The notes under the pieces were generated by a model, which worked only from the letters and a program-made list of their open reading frames with translations, had not been told where the DNA came from and did not search any database. Both the position numbers and the translations under genes were made by a program. Of a stretch of 64,000 nucleotides of DNA, positions 8,943 to 16,797 are shown piece by piece. The DNA lies in assembly GCF_035987325.1 (NCBI RefSeq), contig NZ_CP108488.1, positions 4,588,001 through 4,652,000 on the forward strand, in the 5' to 3' direction. The first letter of the stretch is position 1; every line of letters starts with the position of its first letter. This stretch comes from Streptomyces sp. NBC_01244 (lineage in GTDB: Bacteria > Actinomycetota > Actinomycetes > Streptomycetales > Streptomycetaceae).

Positions 8943-9244
8943 CGAGGGGAGGGCCGCGCGTCCGCTCGCGACAAGGCTCATCAACGACTGGGGCAGGTCC
9001 TTGCCAATTCAACGCCGCACTCCTGCGGAGGTTCGCGCGGCGCTGGCAGGGGCCGAATCGAAAGTTGCTGGTCAGCGTGGTTCGCCCCGAGGTGTCATGG
9101 GCGGCTTTCCGCCGTCTTTGGGCGGTGTGTGGCCGGGTTGCGCCGGTGCGGAGTACGGGGCGCGCCCCATGGCTACGGTTCGGGCTGATCAGCAGCGCCG
9201 CGCGGCCTGGCCGGGGCGGCGCCCGTCGGATGGGAAGGCACCTC
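8943..9244. other. Intergenic stretch between integrase and sheath gene
   Basis: Nothing resembling a gene or RNA was recognised. The first 30 bases after the integrase stop (8941-8970) match the sequence at 10421-10452 beyond the sheath gene. The RBS-like GGGAAGG (about 9231-9237) belongs to the sheath gene. Confidence 0.5.
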
Positions 9245-10339
9245 ATGCCGGAGAACACGTTCCCGGGAATCTACGTGGAGGAGACCCTCGGACTGGGGTT
9301 GTCCGTGGCCGGAGGAGAGACGGCAGTGCCGCTCTTCCTCGGGGACTTCGGGGATGCCGTGGAATCAGTGGCGCCCCTGGCGAGCTGGCTCGACTTCACT
9401 CAGCTCGGTGACACGCTCAGCGCGTCGTCTTTCGCAGCGGTCATGCGCGGCTACTTCGCCAACGGCGGCAGCCGCTGCTACCTGGCCAACACGGCCGGAC
9501 GCTCGCTGGAGGACACCCTCGCGGCGGTGGAGGGATTCAGCGACATCACCATCCTGGTCGCCCCGGGCCTGTGGGACGAGGGCGAGAAGCAGGCGGGCGA
9601 GTGGGCCCGCGCCCTGGCCCGCTACGCGGCGTCCCATCGGGCCATGGCGATCCTGCACGCCGACCGCGCACACACCCCCGCGCAGGCGCGCGCCGCCGTC
9701 GACAGCTGGGTCCTGGATTCCCACGCAGCGGTCTACTACCCCTGGGTACGCCAGCAGGGCACCGGCGAGGACACGGTGGTCCCGCCATCGGGAATCCTCG
9801 CCGGCATCTGGGCCCGCACGGACCGGGAGCGGGGCGTCTGGAGGGCCCCGGCGAACGTCGCTCTGGCCGGGATCACCGGCCTGGAATACAAGGCGAGCGA
9901 CCAGGACCAGAGCGACAACATGTCGCTGAACTTCCTGCGCGAGTTCGCCGGCCGGGGGACCTTGGTCTGGGGGGCCCGCACTCTCGCGACGGGAGACGAC
10001 ACCACCTGGCGCTACATCCCGGTGCGGCGGCTGGTCGATACCGTCTCCCGGGACGTCTCCACCGCCCTGCGGAGCGCTGTCTTCTCGCCCAACACCCCGG
10101 CCACCTGGGAGAGCGTGCGCGCTGCGGTCGACAGCTACTTGCACGCCCTGTGGCAGAAGGGCGGACTCATGGGCAACACGGCGGCGGAGGCTTACTTCGT
10201 TCAGGTCGGGAAGGGCGTCACCATGACCCAGGACGACGTCGACAACGGAAGGCTGATCGTCAAGGTAGGTCTCGCCGTCACCCGTCCCGCCGAGTTCCTG
10301 ATTCTTCAGCACACCGTCGAGCTGGCCCAGGGGCAATGA
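9245..10339 (+). CDS. Orphan contractile-tail sheath protein
   Basis: A 364-aa protein of the phage tail sheath / contractile-injection-system sheath family. The N-terminus PENTFPGIYVEE is typical of sheath subunits. The middle holds a Rossmann-like domain (DITILVAPGLWDEGEK) and the segment YYPWV with PPSG.LAGIWARTDRERGVWRAPANV is the sheath signature. The C-terminus (RLIVKVGLAVTRPAEFLILQHT) is the strand-donating part. The ATG at 9245 is chosen for the upstream GGGAAGG; earlier in-frame codons lack the sheath N-terminus. No tube, baseplate or ATPase gene is nearby, so this is a single-gene sheath. It lies between the integrase and the attachment tRNA, flanked by repeats of the integrase 3' end. 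Confidence 0.88.
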   Translation: MPENTFPGIYVEETLGLGLSVAGGETAVPLFLGDFGDAVESVAPLASWLDFTQLGDTLSASSFAAVMRGYFANGGSRCYLANTAGRSLEDTLAAVEGFSDITILVAPGLWDEGEKQAGEWARALARYAASHRAMAILHADRAHTPAQARAAVDSWVLDSHAAVYYPWVRQQGTGEDTVVPPSGILAGIWARTDRERGVWRAPANVALAGITGLEYKASDQDQSDNMSLNFLREFAGRGTLVWGARTLATGDDTTWRYIPVRRLVDTVSRDVSTALRSAVFSPNTPATWESVRAAVDSYLHALWQKGGLMGNTAAEAYFVQVGKGVTMTQDDVDNGRLIVKVGLAVTRPAEFLILQHTVELAQGQ

Positions 10340-10399
10340 GGTTCTGACTGCGGTTCCGGACCCGGATACCCCTCACCCCGACTCCTCAGCCCTGTTACC

Positions 10400-10452
10400 T
10401 CGTGCCCGGTCGTCCGCCTCCTGACCAGGGCATGACGGGCCGTCCGCTCACG
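10400..10452 (+). repeat. Second copy of the integrase 3'-end sequence
   Basis: TCGTGCC..., TCCGCCTCCTGAC.AGGG and GGGCCG..TCCGCTC.CG at 10400-10452 align with 8910-8970, the last codons and stop region of the integrase, with small indels. This looks like a remnant of another integrase terminus next to the tRNA attachment site. It suggests that the sheath gene was inserted there, or that two related elements recombined. Confidence 0.55.
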
Positions 10453-10481
10453 CATCGCTCACGCACGGGCCCGGAAACGAC

Positions 10482-10519
10482 TTAGCGCCCCACCTGGCCG
10501 AAACCAGATGGGGCGCTAA
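10482..10519. terminator. Strong hairpin beside tRNA-Lys
   Basis: A 16-bp stem with one G-T pair (10482-10497 against 10504-10519) and a 6-base loop. It is downstream of the sheath gene on the plus strand and downstream of tRNA-Lys on the minus strand. It can end both transcripts, although neither side has a T run. Confidence 0.7.
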
Positions 10520-10556
10520 GTGCCAGGTCAGAGGCTTTCACTCTGCCCCGGAGCAG

Positions 10557-10629
10557 TAGGCCATGTCGGACTCGAACCGACAACCAACGGATTAAAAGTC
10601 CGCTGCTCTGCCAATTGAGCTAATGGCCC
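10557..10629 (-). tRNA. tRNA-Lys (TTT)
   Basis: On the minus strand a full cloverleaf is readable: a 7-bp acceptor stem with one G-U pair, the D-arm TAGCTCA, anticodon loop CTTTTAA (anticodon TTT), and T-arm GGTTCGAGTCC. No CCA is encoded. Its 3' half is the likely attachment site of the left element, whose integrase reads toward it. Confidence 0.95.
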
Positions 10630-10793
10630 TCGGTGTGCTCACCCCAGAGCATAGCCCGAGTGCGCGGGAGCGCCGATCGCATATCGGTTGTCCGGCCCGG
10701 GGAGTCGTCGCCGCGGTGGGCCCGCACGCGGACAGGGCCCCTACGACGGGTTGTCGTAGGGGCCCTGTCAGGCGATCAGTTCAGCGGCTGGTC

Positions 10794-13127
10794 TCAGCCG
10801 TTGCGCTTCCAGCGGGGCTTGTCGTCGCGGCGGCCGAAGGAGGAGCCACCCGTCGAGCCGGAGCCGGAGGGGCGGTTGTCGTCGCGGCGGCCGTACGGAC
10901 GGTCGCCACCGGCGGCCGGGCGGTCGCCACCGGAGCGGAAGCCGCCACCGGTCGGACGGTCGTCGCGACGGAAGCCACCACCGGTCGGACGGTCGCCACC
11001 CGAGCGGAAGCCACCGCCGGCCGGACGGTCGCCACCGGAGCGGAAGCCACCGGACGGGCGGTCGTCGCGGCGGAAGCCACCACGGTCGCCGCCACGGTCG
11101 TCACGGTTGAAGCCACCCGAGGGGCGGTCGTCGCGACGGAAGCCACCACCGGTCGGACGGTCGCCACCCGAGCGGAAGCCACCGCCGGCCGGACGGTCGC
11201 CACCGGAGCGGAAGCCACCGGACGGGCGGTCGTCGCGGCGGAAGCCACCACGGTCGCCGCCACGGTCGTCACGGTTGAAGCCACCCGAGGGGCGGTCGTC
11301 GCGACGGAAGCCACCACCGGTCGGACGGTCGCCACCGGAGCGGAAGCCGCCACGGTCGCCACCGCGGTCACCGCGGTCGTCACGGCGGAAGCCGCCACGG
11401 TCACCGCCACGGTCACCACGGTCGTCGCGACGGTTGTCACGGCGCTCGTAGTTGCCACGGTCGTCACGGCTCTGGAACGCGGGGCGCTCCTCCGCGACCG
11501 GCTCGGCCACGGCGGCCGCGACCTCGGCCTCGGCGGCCTCGACCACCTCGGCGACAGCGGCCTCCGGGTCCTCGCCGCGCTCACGCGCGGAGCGGGCGAC
11601 CAGGCGGTCGGCCTCCTCGCGCAGCTCGACGGCACGGCGCGACAGGCGCTCCAGCTGCTTGGTGAGGTCGGCGACCTCGCGCTCGGCCTGCTTCGCGGCG
11701 TTGTTCGCGGAGTCGGCCTGGACCTGGGTCAGCGAACGGGCACCGGTGATCTCGGCGACCTCGGGGTCGAAGGCGCCGACGCCCTGGACGATGTGGCGCG
11801 AGGCGTCGACGCCCGCGTCCTCCATCAGGCGGAAGATCTGGCGGCGCTGGTGCGGAAGCGCCAGCGACACGACGACACCGGACTTGCCGGCGCGGGCGGT
11901 ACGGCCCGAGCGGTGCAGGTAGTCCTTGTGGTCGCCGGCCGGGTCCACGTTCAGGACCAGGTCGATGCCGTCGACGTGGATGCCGCGGGCGGCGACGTCG
12001 GTGGCGACGAGCGCGTTGACGTATCCGTCCTTGAAGTCGGCGAGGACGCGGGTACGGGCACCCTGCGTCATGCCGCCGTGCAGCGCGTCGGCCTTCACGC
12101 CGGACTCGATGAGCTGCTCGGCGATGCGGTCGGCGCCCAGCTGGGTGCGGACGAAGATGATGGTGCGGCCCTTGCGGGCGGCGATGGCGGCCGTGACCGG
12201 CGCCTTGTCCTTCGGCTTCACGACGAGGACGTGGTGCGTCATGGTCGTGACGTTGCCCTGCGCGCTGTCGACCTCGTGCGTGACGGGGTTGGTCAGGTAG
12301 CGCTTGACCAGGGTGCCGATCTCGTTCTCCATGGTGGCGGAGAAGAGCATGCGCTGGCCGCCGCCGGGGATCTGGTCGAGCAGCTCGGTGACCTCGGGCA
12401 GGAAGCCCAGGTCCGCCATCTGGTCGGCCTCGTCGAGGACCGCGACCTGGACGTTCGCCAGGGAGCAGGCGCCACGGTTGATGATGTCGCGCAGACGGCC
12501 CGGGGTGGCGACGAGGACGTCGACACCGCGCTCCAGAGCGAAGATCTGGTTGCTCATGGAGGTACCGCCGCAGACGACCTTCATCTTGAGGCCGAGGACG
12601 TCGCCGTAGGGCTGGAGAGCGTCGGCGACCTGCATCGCGAGCTCACGCGTCGGCGTCAGGATGATCGCGCGGGGCTTCTTCTTCTCGGTGTGCCCGCCGG
12701 CCAGCGAGGCCAGGGTCGGCAGACCGAAGGAGAGGGTCTTGCCGGAGCCGGTACGGCCACGGCCGAGGATGTCCTTGCCGGCCAGGGCGTCCGGGATGGT
12801 CGCGGCCTGGATCGGGAAGGGCGCGGTGACGCCGTTCTGCGCGAGCTTGCGCACGATGCCGTCCGGCAGACCGAGGTCGCCGAAGGTCAGGGTGGGCTCG
12901 GCGTCGGCGTCGTCCGCCTCGGCGTCGTCGAAGTCTTCGGTGGAGTCCTCGAAGGAGTCGGTGGACTCGTCGGACTCGTGGTTCGTCACGTCGGCCTCGA
13001 GGGCCTCGATGATCTCGTCGGTGACTACGGCCTCGAGGGCCTCGGTGACCGCAAGGGTCTCGGCGTCGACGATCTCGTTGGAGTCGTTCTCGGGCATGAC
13101 GGAACGGTCAGAACTGGAAATGGACAT
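10794..13127 (-). CDS. DEAD-box ATP-dependent RNA helicase with RGG-like repeat tail
   Basis: A 777-aa protein from the ATG at 13127; a longer frame to 13211 is possible. After an acidic N-terminus (about 1-80) come the Q motif, motif I GRGRTGSGKT (about 123-132), PTRELA, DEAD, SAT and HRSGRTAR, the full RecA1/RecA2 core. Residues from about 560 form a coiled, then Gly/Arg/Asp-rich low-complexity tail of DDRGGDRGGFRR and GGFRSGGDRP units encoded by tandem DNA repeats. Such tails bind RNA non-specifically. It is probably a cold-shock or ribosome-assembly helicase of the DeaD/RhlE type. It is the first core-chromosome gene beside the left element. Confidence 0.95.
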   Translation of the reverse strand: MSISSSDRSVMPENDSNEIVDAETLAVTEALEAVVTDEIIEALEADVTNHESDESTDSFEDSTEDFDDAEADDADAEPTLTFGDLGLPDGIVRKLAQNGVTAPFPIQAATIPDALAGKDILGRGRTGSGKTLSFGLPTLASLAGGHTEKKKPRAIILTPTRELAMQVADALQPYGDVLGLKMKVVCGGTSMSNQIFALERGVDVLVATPGRLRDIINRGACSLANVQVAVLDEADQMADLGFLPEVTELLDQIPGGGQRMLFSATMENEIGTLVKRYLTNPVTHEVDSAQGNVTTMTHHVLVVKPKDKAPVTAAIAARKGRTIIFVRTQLGADRIAEQLIESGVKADALHGGMTQGARTRVLADFKDGYVNALVATDVAARGIHVDGIDLVLNVDPAGDHKDYLHRSGRTARAGKSGVVVSLALPHQRRQIFRLMEDAGVDASRHIVQGVGAFDPEVAEITGARSLTQVQADSANNAAKQAEREVADLTKQLERLSRRAVELREEADRLVARSARERGEDPEAAVAEVVEAAEAEVAAAVAEPVAEERPAFQSRDDRGNYERRDNRRDDRGDRGGDRGGFRRDDRGDRGGDRGGFRSGGDRPTGGGFRRDDRPSGGFNRDDRGGDRGGFRRDDRPSGGFRSGGDRPAGGGFRSGGDRPTGGGFRRDDRPSGGFNRDDRGGDRGGFRRDDRPSGGFRSGGDRPAGGGFRSGGDRPTGGGFRRDDRPTGGGFRSGGDRPAAGGDRPYGRRDDNRPSGSGSTGGSSFGRRDDKPRWKRNG
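10980..11340 (-). repeat. 168-bp tandem repeat within the helicase tail
   Basis: The same sequence register (CCGGTCGGACGG) recurs at 10981, 11149 and 11317, exactly 168 bp (56 codons) apart. This gives two nearly identical full units plus a partial third. The repeats are in frame, so slippage would change tail length without a frameshift. Confidence 0.9.
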
Positions 13128-13352
13128 GCGAAATGCGAAACCTTCCGGAGTCTCGGCACGCGCCCAAACTCCGTGAATTCGCAAATCGACCGCCTCAATG
13201 CGGTCAGCCACGGCTGGGGAGAGTACGCGCCACGCGGCGCTCTTCGGAGTCGGCGCCGGGCAATGGGATCAAACGATCTATAACCATACGCACCCTCCCC
13301 CGGGTCTGGCAAGTCCCTCCCCCGAAGAAGGCGCTGACCTGCACAAACACCC

Positions 13353-13379
13353 TCCGCCCGCCGGAGCTCGGCGGGCGGA
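13353..13379. terminator. Hairpin between helicase and lipoprotein genes
   Basis: TCCGCCCGCC/GGCGGGCGGA form a perfect 10-bp stem with a 7-base loop. It is just past the stop of the lipoprotein gene on the minus strand and probably terminates it. Confidence 0.6.
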
Positions 13380-13407
13380 TCGGGTCAGGTCCGAGCCGGG
13401 GCCGGGC

Positions 13408-13983
13408 CTAGGACTGGGTGCCCGGATCACCCGACGGCTCCGGCTGCGGGGGCTCCGGACTCGGTGTGGGTTCCGTCACGGGCGGCGGCGGGGAGACGGG
13501 CGGTGCGGGGCTCGGCGGCTCCGGGGTCGGGGAGGCGGGCTGGCCGCCGCCGGAGGAGCCGCCTCCGCCCGGCCCGGACCCGGAACCGCCCGTCGGGGGC
13601 TGCTGGGGGCCCTGCCCGCCCGCTCCGCCACCCGGACCGGCCGACGGCGAGGGGGCCCCGGGCGGACCGGCCGGCGCGCCCGGGCTGGGGGAGGCCCCGG
13701 CCGCGCCGGAGGTGGTCCCGGGCCCTGTGGCCTTGCCGTCCTGGTTCCCCGTACCGCCCTTCGAGCCGTGGCCGCCGCCCTGGCTCCCGGCGCTCTTCCC
13801 GGACGAGGAGCCACCGCCGGACTTGCCGCCCTGGACGCCCGTCGACGCGGAGGGCCCGGGCTTCGCGGCGTCCTCCCCGACGCTCATGCAACCCGCGGTC
13901 GCCGCCACCGCGAGCGCGGCGACGGCGAGGCGGAGCGAGCGGGAGGGACGCGAGGAGCGGAGGGAAGCGGAAAACTGGCGCAC
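13408..13983 (-). CDS. Pro/Gly/Ser-rich putative lipoprotein
   Basis: A 191-aa protein from the GTG at 13983, chosen for GGAGG six bases upstream. It has a basic n-region (RSSRPSRSLR), a hydrophobic segment (LAVAALAVAATAG) and a lipobox ending ATAGC, so it is a predicted lipoprotein. The remainder is entirely low-complexity: Gly/Ser/Lys, then Pro/Ser/Glu. There is no recognisable domain. It could be a cell-wall spacer or surface anchor. Both strands are open because of the extreme GC content, but only this strand gives a signal peptide and RBS. Confidence 0.65.
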   Translation of the reverse strand: MRQFSASLRSSRPSRSLRLAVAALAVAATAGCMSVGEDAAKPGPSASTGVQGGKSGGGSSSGKSAGSQGGGHGSKGGTGNQDGKATGPGTTSGAAGASPSPGAPAGPPGAPSPSAGPGGGAGGQGPQQPPTGGSGSGPGGGGSSGGGQPASPTPEPPSPAPPVSPPPPVTEPTPSPEPPQPEPSGDPGTQS

Positions 13984-14100
13984 GGGGCACCTCCGGAACG
14001 CTGGCAAGGGTCCGCGATGAGCGGGTCAGTGTGCCCAACTCCCTCTGCCCCGTAAGGGACACGCCCCAATGCGCCCCAAGGGGAGCCGGGCGGCAATCCC

Positions 14101-14475
14101 TCAGGCGAACAGTTGCCCCGCCACCTGGTGGCCGAGCGTGACCCCACCCAGCCCGACCAGCACCGAGGCCCCCACATTGGCCACCGCCAGGAACGTCCAG
14201 CCCCGCTCGGCAAGGCGCAGCGTCTCGTAGGAGAACGTCGAGTAGGTGCTCAGCGCCCCGCACAGCCCCGTACCGAGCAGCAGGTTCAGCCGTGAGGAGG
14301 CGGCCCCGTCGAGCACCGCCCCGGTCAGCGCTCCCAGCATCAGGGAGGCGGCCGCGTTCACCACGAAGGTCCCCCAGGGGAAGACCGAGTCGTGCCGCGC
14401 CTGCACCGCCCGGTCGGTCAGGTAGCGCAGGGGCGCCCCGACGGCCGCGCCCACCATGACGATCAGCCAGTTCAT
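14101..14475 (-). CDS. crcB: Fluoride ion channel FluC/CrcB, second subunit
   Basis: A 124-aa membrane protein with four hydrophobic segments. It carries the FluC hallmarks [10 protein letters not shown] near the N-terminus, FPWGTFVVN, and [14 protein letters not shown] (the Gly-x-x-Ser-Thr-Phe pore region). It exports F- and relieves fluoride toxicity. It overlaps the upstream crcB by an ATGA stop/start, so the two small subunits are translated together. Gram-positive bacteria often have such pairs forming a heterodimer. Confidence 0.93.
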   Translation of the reverse strand: MNWLIVMVGAAVGAPLRYLTDRAVQARHDSVFPWGTFVVNAAASLMLGALTGAVLDGAASSRLNLLLGTGLCGALSTYSTFSYETLRLAERGWTFLAVANVGASVLVGLGGVTLGHQVAGQLFA

Positions 14476-14987
14476 CCCTGCCCCACCGCCCGCTCCCGGC
14501 CCGGGCCGTCGCCGACCGCGCGCCGGGTGATCACGGCCGCCGCCCACACCGCGCCCAGCGCCCCGGCCACCGTGAGCCCGGCGTACGCCAGCGCGGTGCC
14601 GGCCTCACCGGCGTCGAGCAGCCGCGCGAAGTCCACGGCGTAGGCGGAGAAGGTGGTGAACCCGCCGAGCACCCCGACCCCGAGGAAGGGCCGTACGAGG
14701 GGATGCGCCGACCGGCCGCCCTCGCTGATCAGCACCATGAGGACGCCGATGAGCGCGCAGCCCGCCACGTTGATCCAGAAGGTCCCCCACGGGAAGGCCC
14801 CGGGCGCCGCCGGCCACAGCAGCCCGACCGCGTACCGCGCCGCGCCTCCCACGGCGCCGCCCGCCGCCACGGCCGCGAGCACCCGGCCCTGCGGTTCGGC
14901 GCGCTGCTGCGGCACGTGCAGGTCGACGTCCGGGTCGATGGCCTCCGGCCCCTGTGCCGGCCGGGTCATCCGCACTGTGCTTCGCAT
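14472..14987 (-). CDS. crcB: Fluoride ion channel FluC/CrcB, first subunit
   Basis: A 171-aa protein from an ATG at 14987. A hydrophilic N-terminal extension of about 35 residues is followed by four membrane segments with [18 protein letters not shown] and [11 protein letters not shown], the FluC signatures. Its 3' end overlaps the second crcB by four bases. A shorter start at the downstream Met (RMTRPAQ) is possible. Together the pair should form one dual-topology fluoride channel. Confidence 0.93.
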   Translation of the reverse strand: MRSTVRMTRPAQGPEAIDPDVDLHVPQQRAEPQGRVLAAVAAGGAVGGAARYAVGLLWPAAPGAFPWGTFWINVAGCALIGVLMVLISEGGRSAHPLVRPFLGVGVLGGFTTFSAYAVDFARLLDAGEAGTALAYAGLTVAGALGAVWAAAVITRRAVGDGPGRERAVGQG

Positions 14988-15132
14988 GTCGCCACCGGGC
15001 CATTCTCGCGCGGCGGGTCCCGGCCCGCCGGAACCGAGCCGGACCCGAGCCGGACCCGCGCCGGGGGAAAGCCGGGGAAAGCCGGGGAACCGATCCGCCG
15101 CAATCGGACCCCGGCACGGGAGAATGGGCCCC

Positions 15133-15483
15133 GTGCTGGAGATGACGCGTGACGCGTTCGAAGAGCTGGTGGCCGAAGCGCTGGACTCGATCCCCGAGGA
15201 GCTGACCCGGGTCATGGACAACGTGGCCGTCTTCGTGGAGGACGAGCCCGCTTCCGACGACCCCGAACTGCTCGGCCTCTACGAGGGGACCCCGCTCACG
15301 GAGCGCGGCGAGTGGTACGCCGGGGTCCTGCCCGACCGGATCTCGATCTACATGGGGCCGACCCTGCGGATGTGCGAGAGCACGGAGGAAGTGGTCCACG
15401 AGGTCGCCGTGACGGTGGTCCACGAGATCGCCCACCACTTCGGCATCGAGGACGAGCGGCTCCACGAACTCGGCTGGGGCTGA
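15133..15483 (+). CDS. Zincin-like metallopeptidase family protein
   Basis: A 116-aa protein with the [18 protein letters not shown] motif (HExxH plus a downstream acidic residue) near the C-terminus. This is the signature of the small cytosolic zincin-like family formerly DUF1025. The GTG at 15133 has GGGAG ten bases upstream; the ATG at 15142 is an alternative. No signal peptide or membrane segment is seen. The physiological substrate of the family is unknown to me. It reads divergently from the crcB pair and is followed by tRNA genes. Confidence 0.9.
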   Translation: MLEMTRDAFEELVAEALDSIPEELTRVMDNVAVFVEDEPASDDPELLGLYEGTPLTERGEWYAGVLPDRISIYMGPTLRMCESTEEVVHEVAVTVVHEIAHHFGIEDERLHELGWG

Positions 15484-15606
15484 CCCCCGGGACCCGCCTC
15501 CGGCCCCCCGCGGACCCGCCCGCCGAAACCGTTTTGGCGATCGCCGCCGGGATCCCATATGCTTCTCACGTCCCCGACGCGCTGGAAAGTGCCCGGCGGG
15601 CCTTTA

Positions 15607-15679
15607 GCCCTCATCGTCTAGTGGCCCAGGACGCCGCCCTTTCAAGGCGGTAGCACGGGTTCGAATCCCGTTGGGGGTA
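15607..15679 (+). tRNA. tRNA-Glu (TTC)
   Basis: The cloverleaf is complete: anticodon loop CTTTCAA (TTC), T-arm GGTTCGAATCC, acceptor stem GCCCTCA/TGGGGGT with G-U pairs at both ends of the C run. It is the first of three tandem tRNA genes. Confidence 0.95.
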
Positions 15680-15718
15680 CGCATTACCGTGTGCGAGACT
15701 TGTGCTCGCACATTGCAA

Positions 15719-15792
15719 GGACCTGTGGAGCAGTTGGTTAGCTCGCCACCCTGTCAAGGTGGAGGTCGCGGGTTCAAGTCCCGTCAGGTTCG
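15719..15792 (+). tRNA. tRNA-Asp (GTC), copy 1
   Basis: Anticodon GTC in CTGTCAA, T-arm GGTTCAAGTCC, acceptor GGACCTG/CAGGTTC. It is identical over all 74 bases to the copy at 22323-22396. Confidence 0.95.
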
Positions 15793-15814
15793 CTGAAGCC
15801 GGAAACGGTTTCGT

Positions 15815-15891
15815 GGCTGGGTAGCTCAGTTGGTACGAGCGATCGCCTGAAAAGCGATAGGTCGCCGGTTCGACCCCGGCCCCAGCCACCA
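15815..15891 (+). tRNA. tRNA-Phe (GAA)
   Basis: Anticodon GAA in CTGAAAA, acceptor GGCTGGG/CCCAGCC, and a genomically encoded CCA (15889-15891), in contrast to its two neighbours. Confidence 0.95.
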
Positions 15892-15900
15892 GAGAATCAA

Positions 15901-15929
15901 GAAGGCCCCGTCCATCGGACGGGGCCTTC
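15901..15929. terminator. Terminator after the tRNA cluster / ccdA
   Basis: GAAGGCCCCGTCC/GGACGGGGCCTTC form a perfect 13-bp stem with a 3-base loop followed by TTCGTC. It is positioned to end both the tRNA transcript and the converging ccdA transcript. Confidence 0.85.
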
Positions 15930-15933
15930 TTCG

Positions 15934-16797
15934 TCATTCCCCTTCCGTGCCCGTGCCCGCGCTCGTGCCGGCTGCCGCCGCCCGCGCCCGTCGGCGCCAC
16001 TGCGCCAGACCCACGCCCGCGGCCGCCAGGGCCACCAGCCCGAGCAGCGCCTGGTCCGGGACCGCGTCCGCCACGGCCTGCACCCACTGCTCCACCGCGA
16101 AGGAATCGTCCACGTCCAGCAGCCCCGGCAGGGCGCTCGCCCCGTCGTAGGCCAGGAACAGCCCGCCGAGCAGGATGAAGAACAGGCCCGAGGCGAGCGA
16201 GGTCGTGTGCAGCTCGAAGCGGCCGACCGAGAAGGCGCGGCCGCGCAGCCAGCGCCGGCGGCCCAGGTCGAAGCGCTCCCAGAGCAGTGCCAGCACGAAC
16301 AGCGGTACGGCCATGCCCAGTGCGTACACCGCCAGCAGCAGGCCTCCGTAGACCGGGCTGCCGCTGACCGCCGCCACCGTCAGGACGCTGCCGAGGATGG
16401 GCCCGGCGCAGAAGCCGGCCAGCCCGTAGACCGCGCCCAGCGCGTACACCGACAGGGCGGTGGTCGGCCGGATCCTCCCCGACAGCTCCGCGATCCGCTT
16501 CGGGGCGAAGCCCAGGCCCAGGATCTGGGCGAGGCCGAGTCCGATGATCAGCCAGCCGCCGAACAGCACGAGGGCCTCGCGGTTGCCGTGGAAGAACCGC
16601 CCGGCGTACGAACCCGCGGCCCCCAGCGGTACGAGGGTGCTCGCGAGGCCCGCGTAGAAGATCCCGGTGCGCGCCAGCAGTCTGGACGTGGAGTCGATGG
16701 AGTACGCGAAGAAGGCGGGCAGGAGCAGCGCGCTGCACGGGCTGAGCAGCGCGAGGAGGCCGCCGAGCAGGGCGGCCAGGTATCCGACGTCGGTCAC
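15934..16797 (-). CDS. ccdA: CcdA-type cytochrome c biogenesis / disulfide transporter
   Basis: A 287-aa protein with six or more membrane segments. It has the CcdA signatures LALLSPCSALLLPAF at the N-terminus and GLAGFCAGPILGSVL, the two membrane-embedded Cys residues that relay electrons across the membrane. The C-terminus extends with an Ala/Arg-rich tail after a last hydrophobic helix (ALLGLVALAAAGVGL). The GTG start overlaps the TGA of the upstream thioredoxin-like gene, so the two form an operon. The pair should pass reducing power from cytoplasmic thioredoxin to extracytoplasmic thiol proteins. Confidence 0.9.
   Translation of the reverse strand: MTDVGYLAALLGGLLALLSPCSALLLPAFFAYSIDSTSRLLARTGIFYAGLASTLVPLGAAGSYAGRFFHGNREALVLFGGWLIIGLGLAQILGLGFAPKRIAELSGRIRPTTALSVYALGAVYGLAGFCAGPILGSVLTVAAVSGSPVYGGLLLAVYALGMAVPLFVLALLWERFDLGRRRWLRGRAFSVGRFELHTTSLASGLFFILLGGLFLAYDGASALPGLLDVDDSFAVEQWVQAVADAVPDQALLGLVALAAAGVGLAQWRRRARAAAAGTSAGTGTEGE

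Larger units (their letters stand above)
1..10556. mobile_element. Integrative mobilisable element abutting tRNA-Lys (right part only)
   Basis: The stretch holds a ParB-like gene, a relaxase, MobC, a DUF2637 protein, a DUF3631 ATPase, an excisionase-like HTH protein, an XRE regulator and a tyrosine integrase reading toward a tRNA-Lys 3' end. This combination is typical of actinobacterial integrative mobilisable or conjugative elements. The right boundary is inferred to lie in the 3' half of the tRNA at 10557. The left boundary is outside the window, so the second att copy cannot be checked. The host genes that follow the tRNA (DEAD-box helicase onward) look like ordinary Streptomyces core. 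Confidence 0.85.

Noticed and set aside
10980..11340. CRISPR-like spaced repeats
   Set aside because: The repeats are contiguous, in frame and encode the RGG tail of the helicase; there are no unique spacers or cas genes.
10623..13283. An 886-codon plus-strand frame opposite the DEAD-box helicase
   Set aside because: It is a GC-driven mirror of the helicase gene with a repetitive Val/Ala/Thr composition and no domain; the minus strand encodes all helicase motifs.
13418..14020. A 200-codon plus-strand Pro/Gly-rich frame opposite the lipoprotein gene
   Set aside because: It lacks a signal peptide and RBS, while the minus strand has both.
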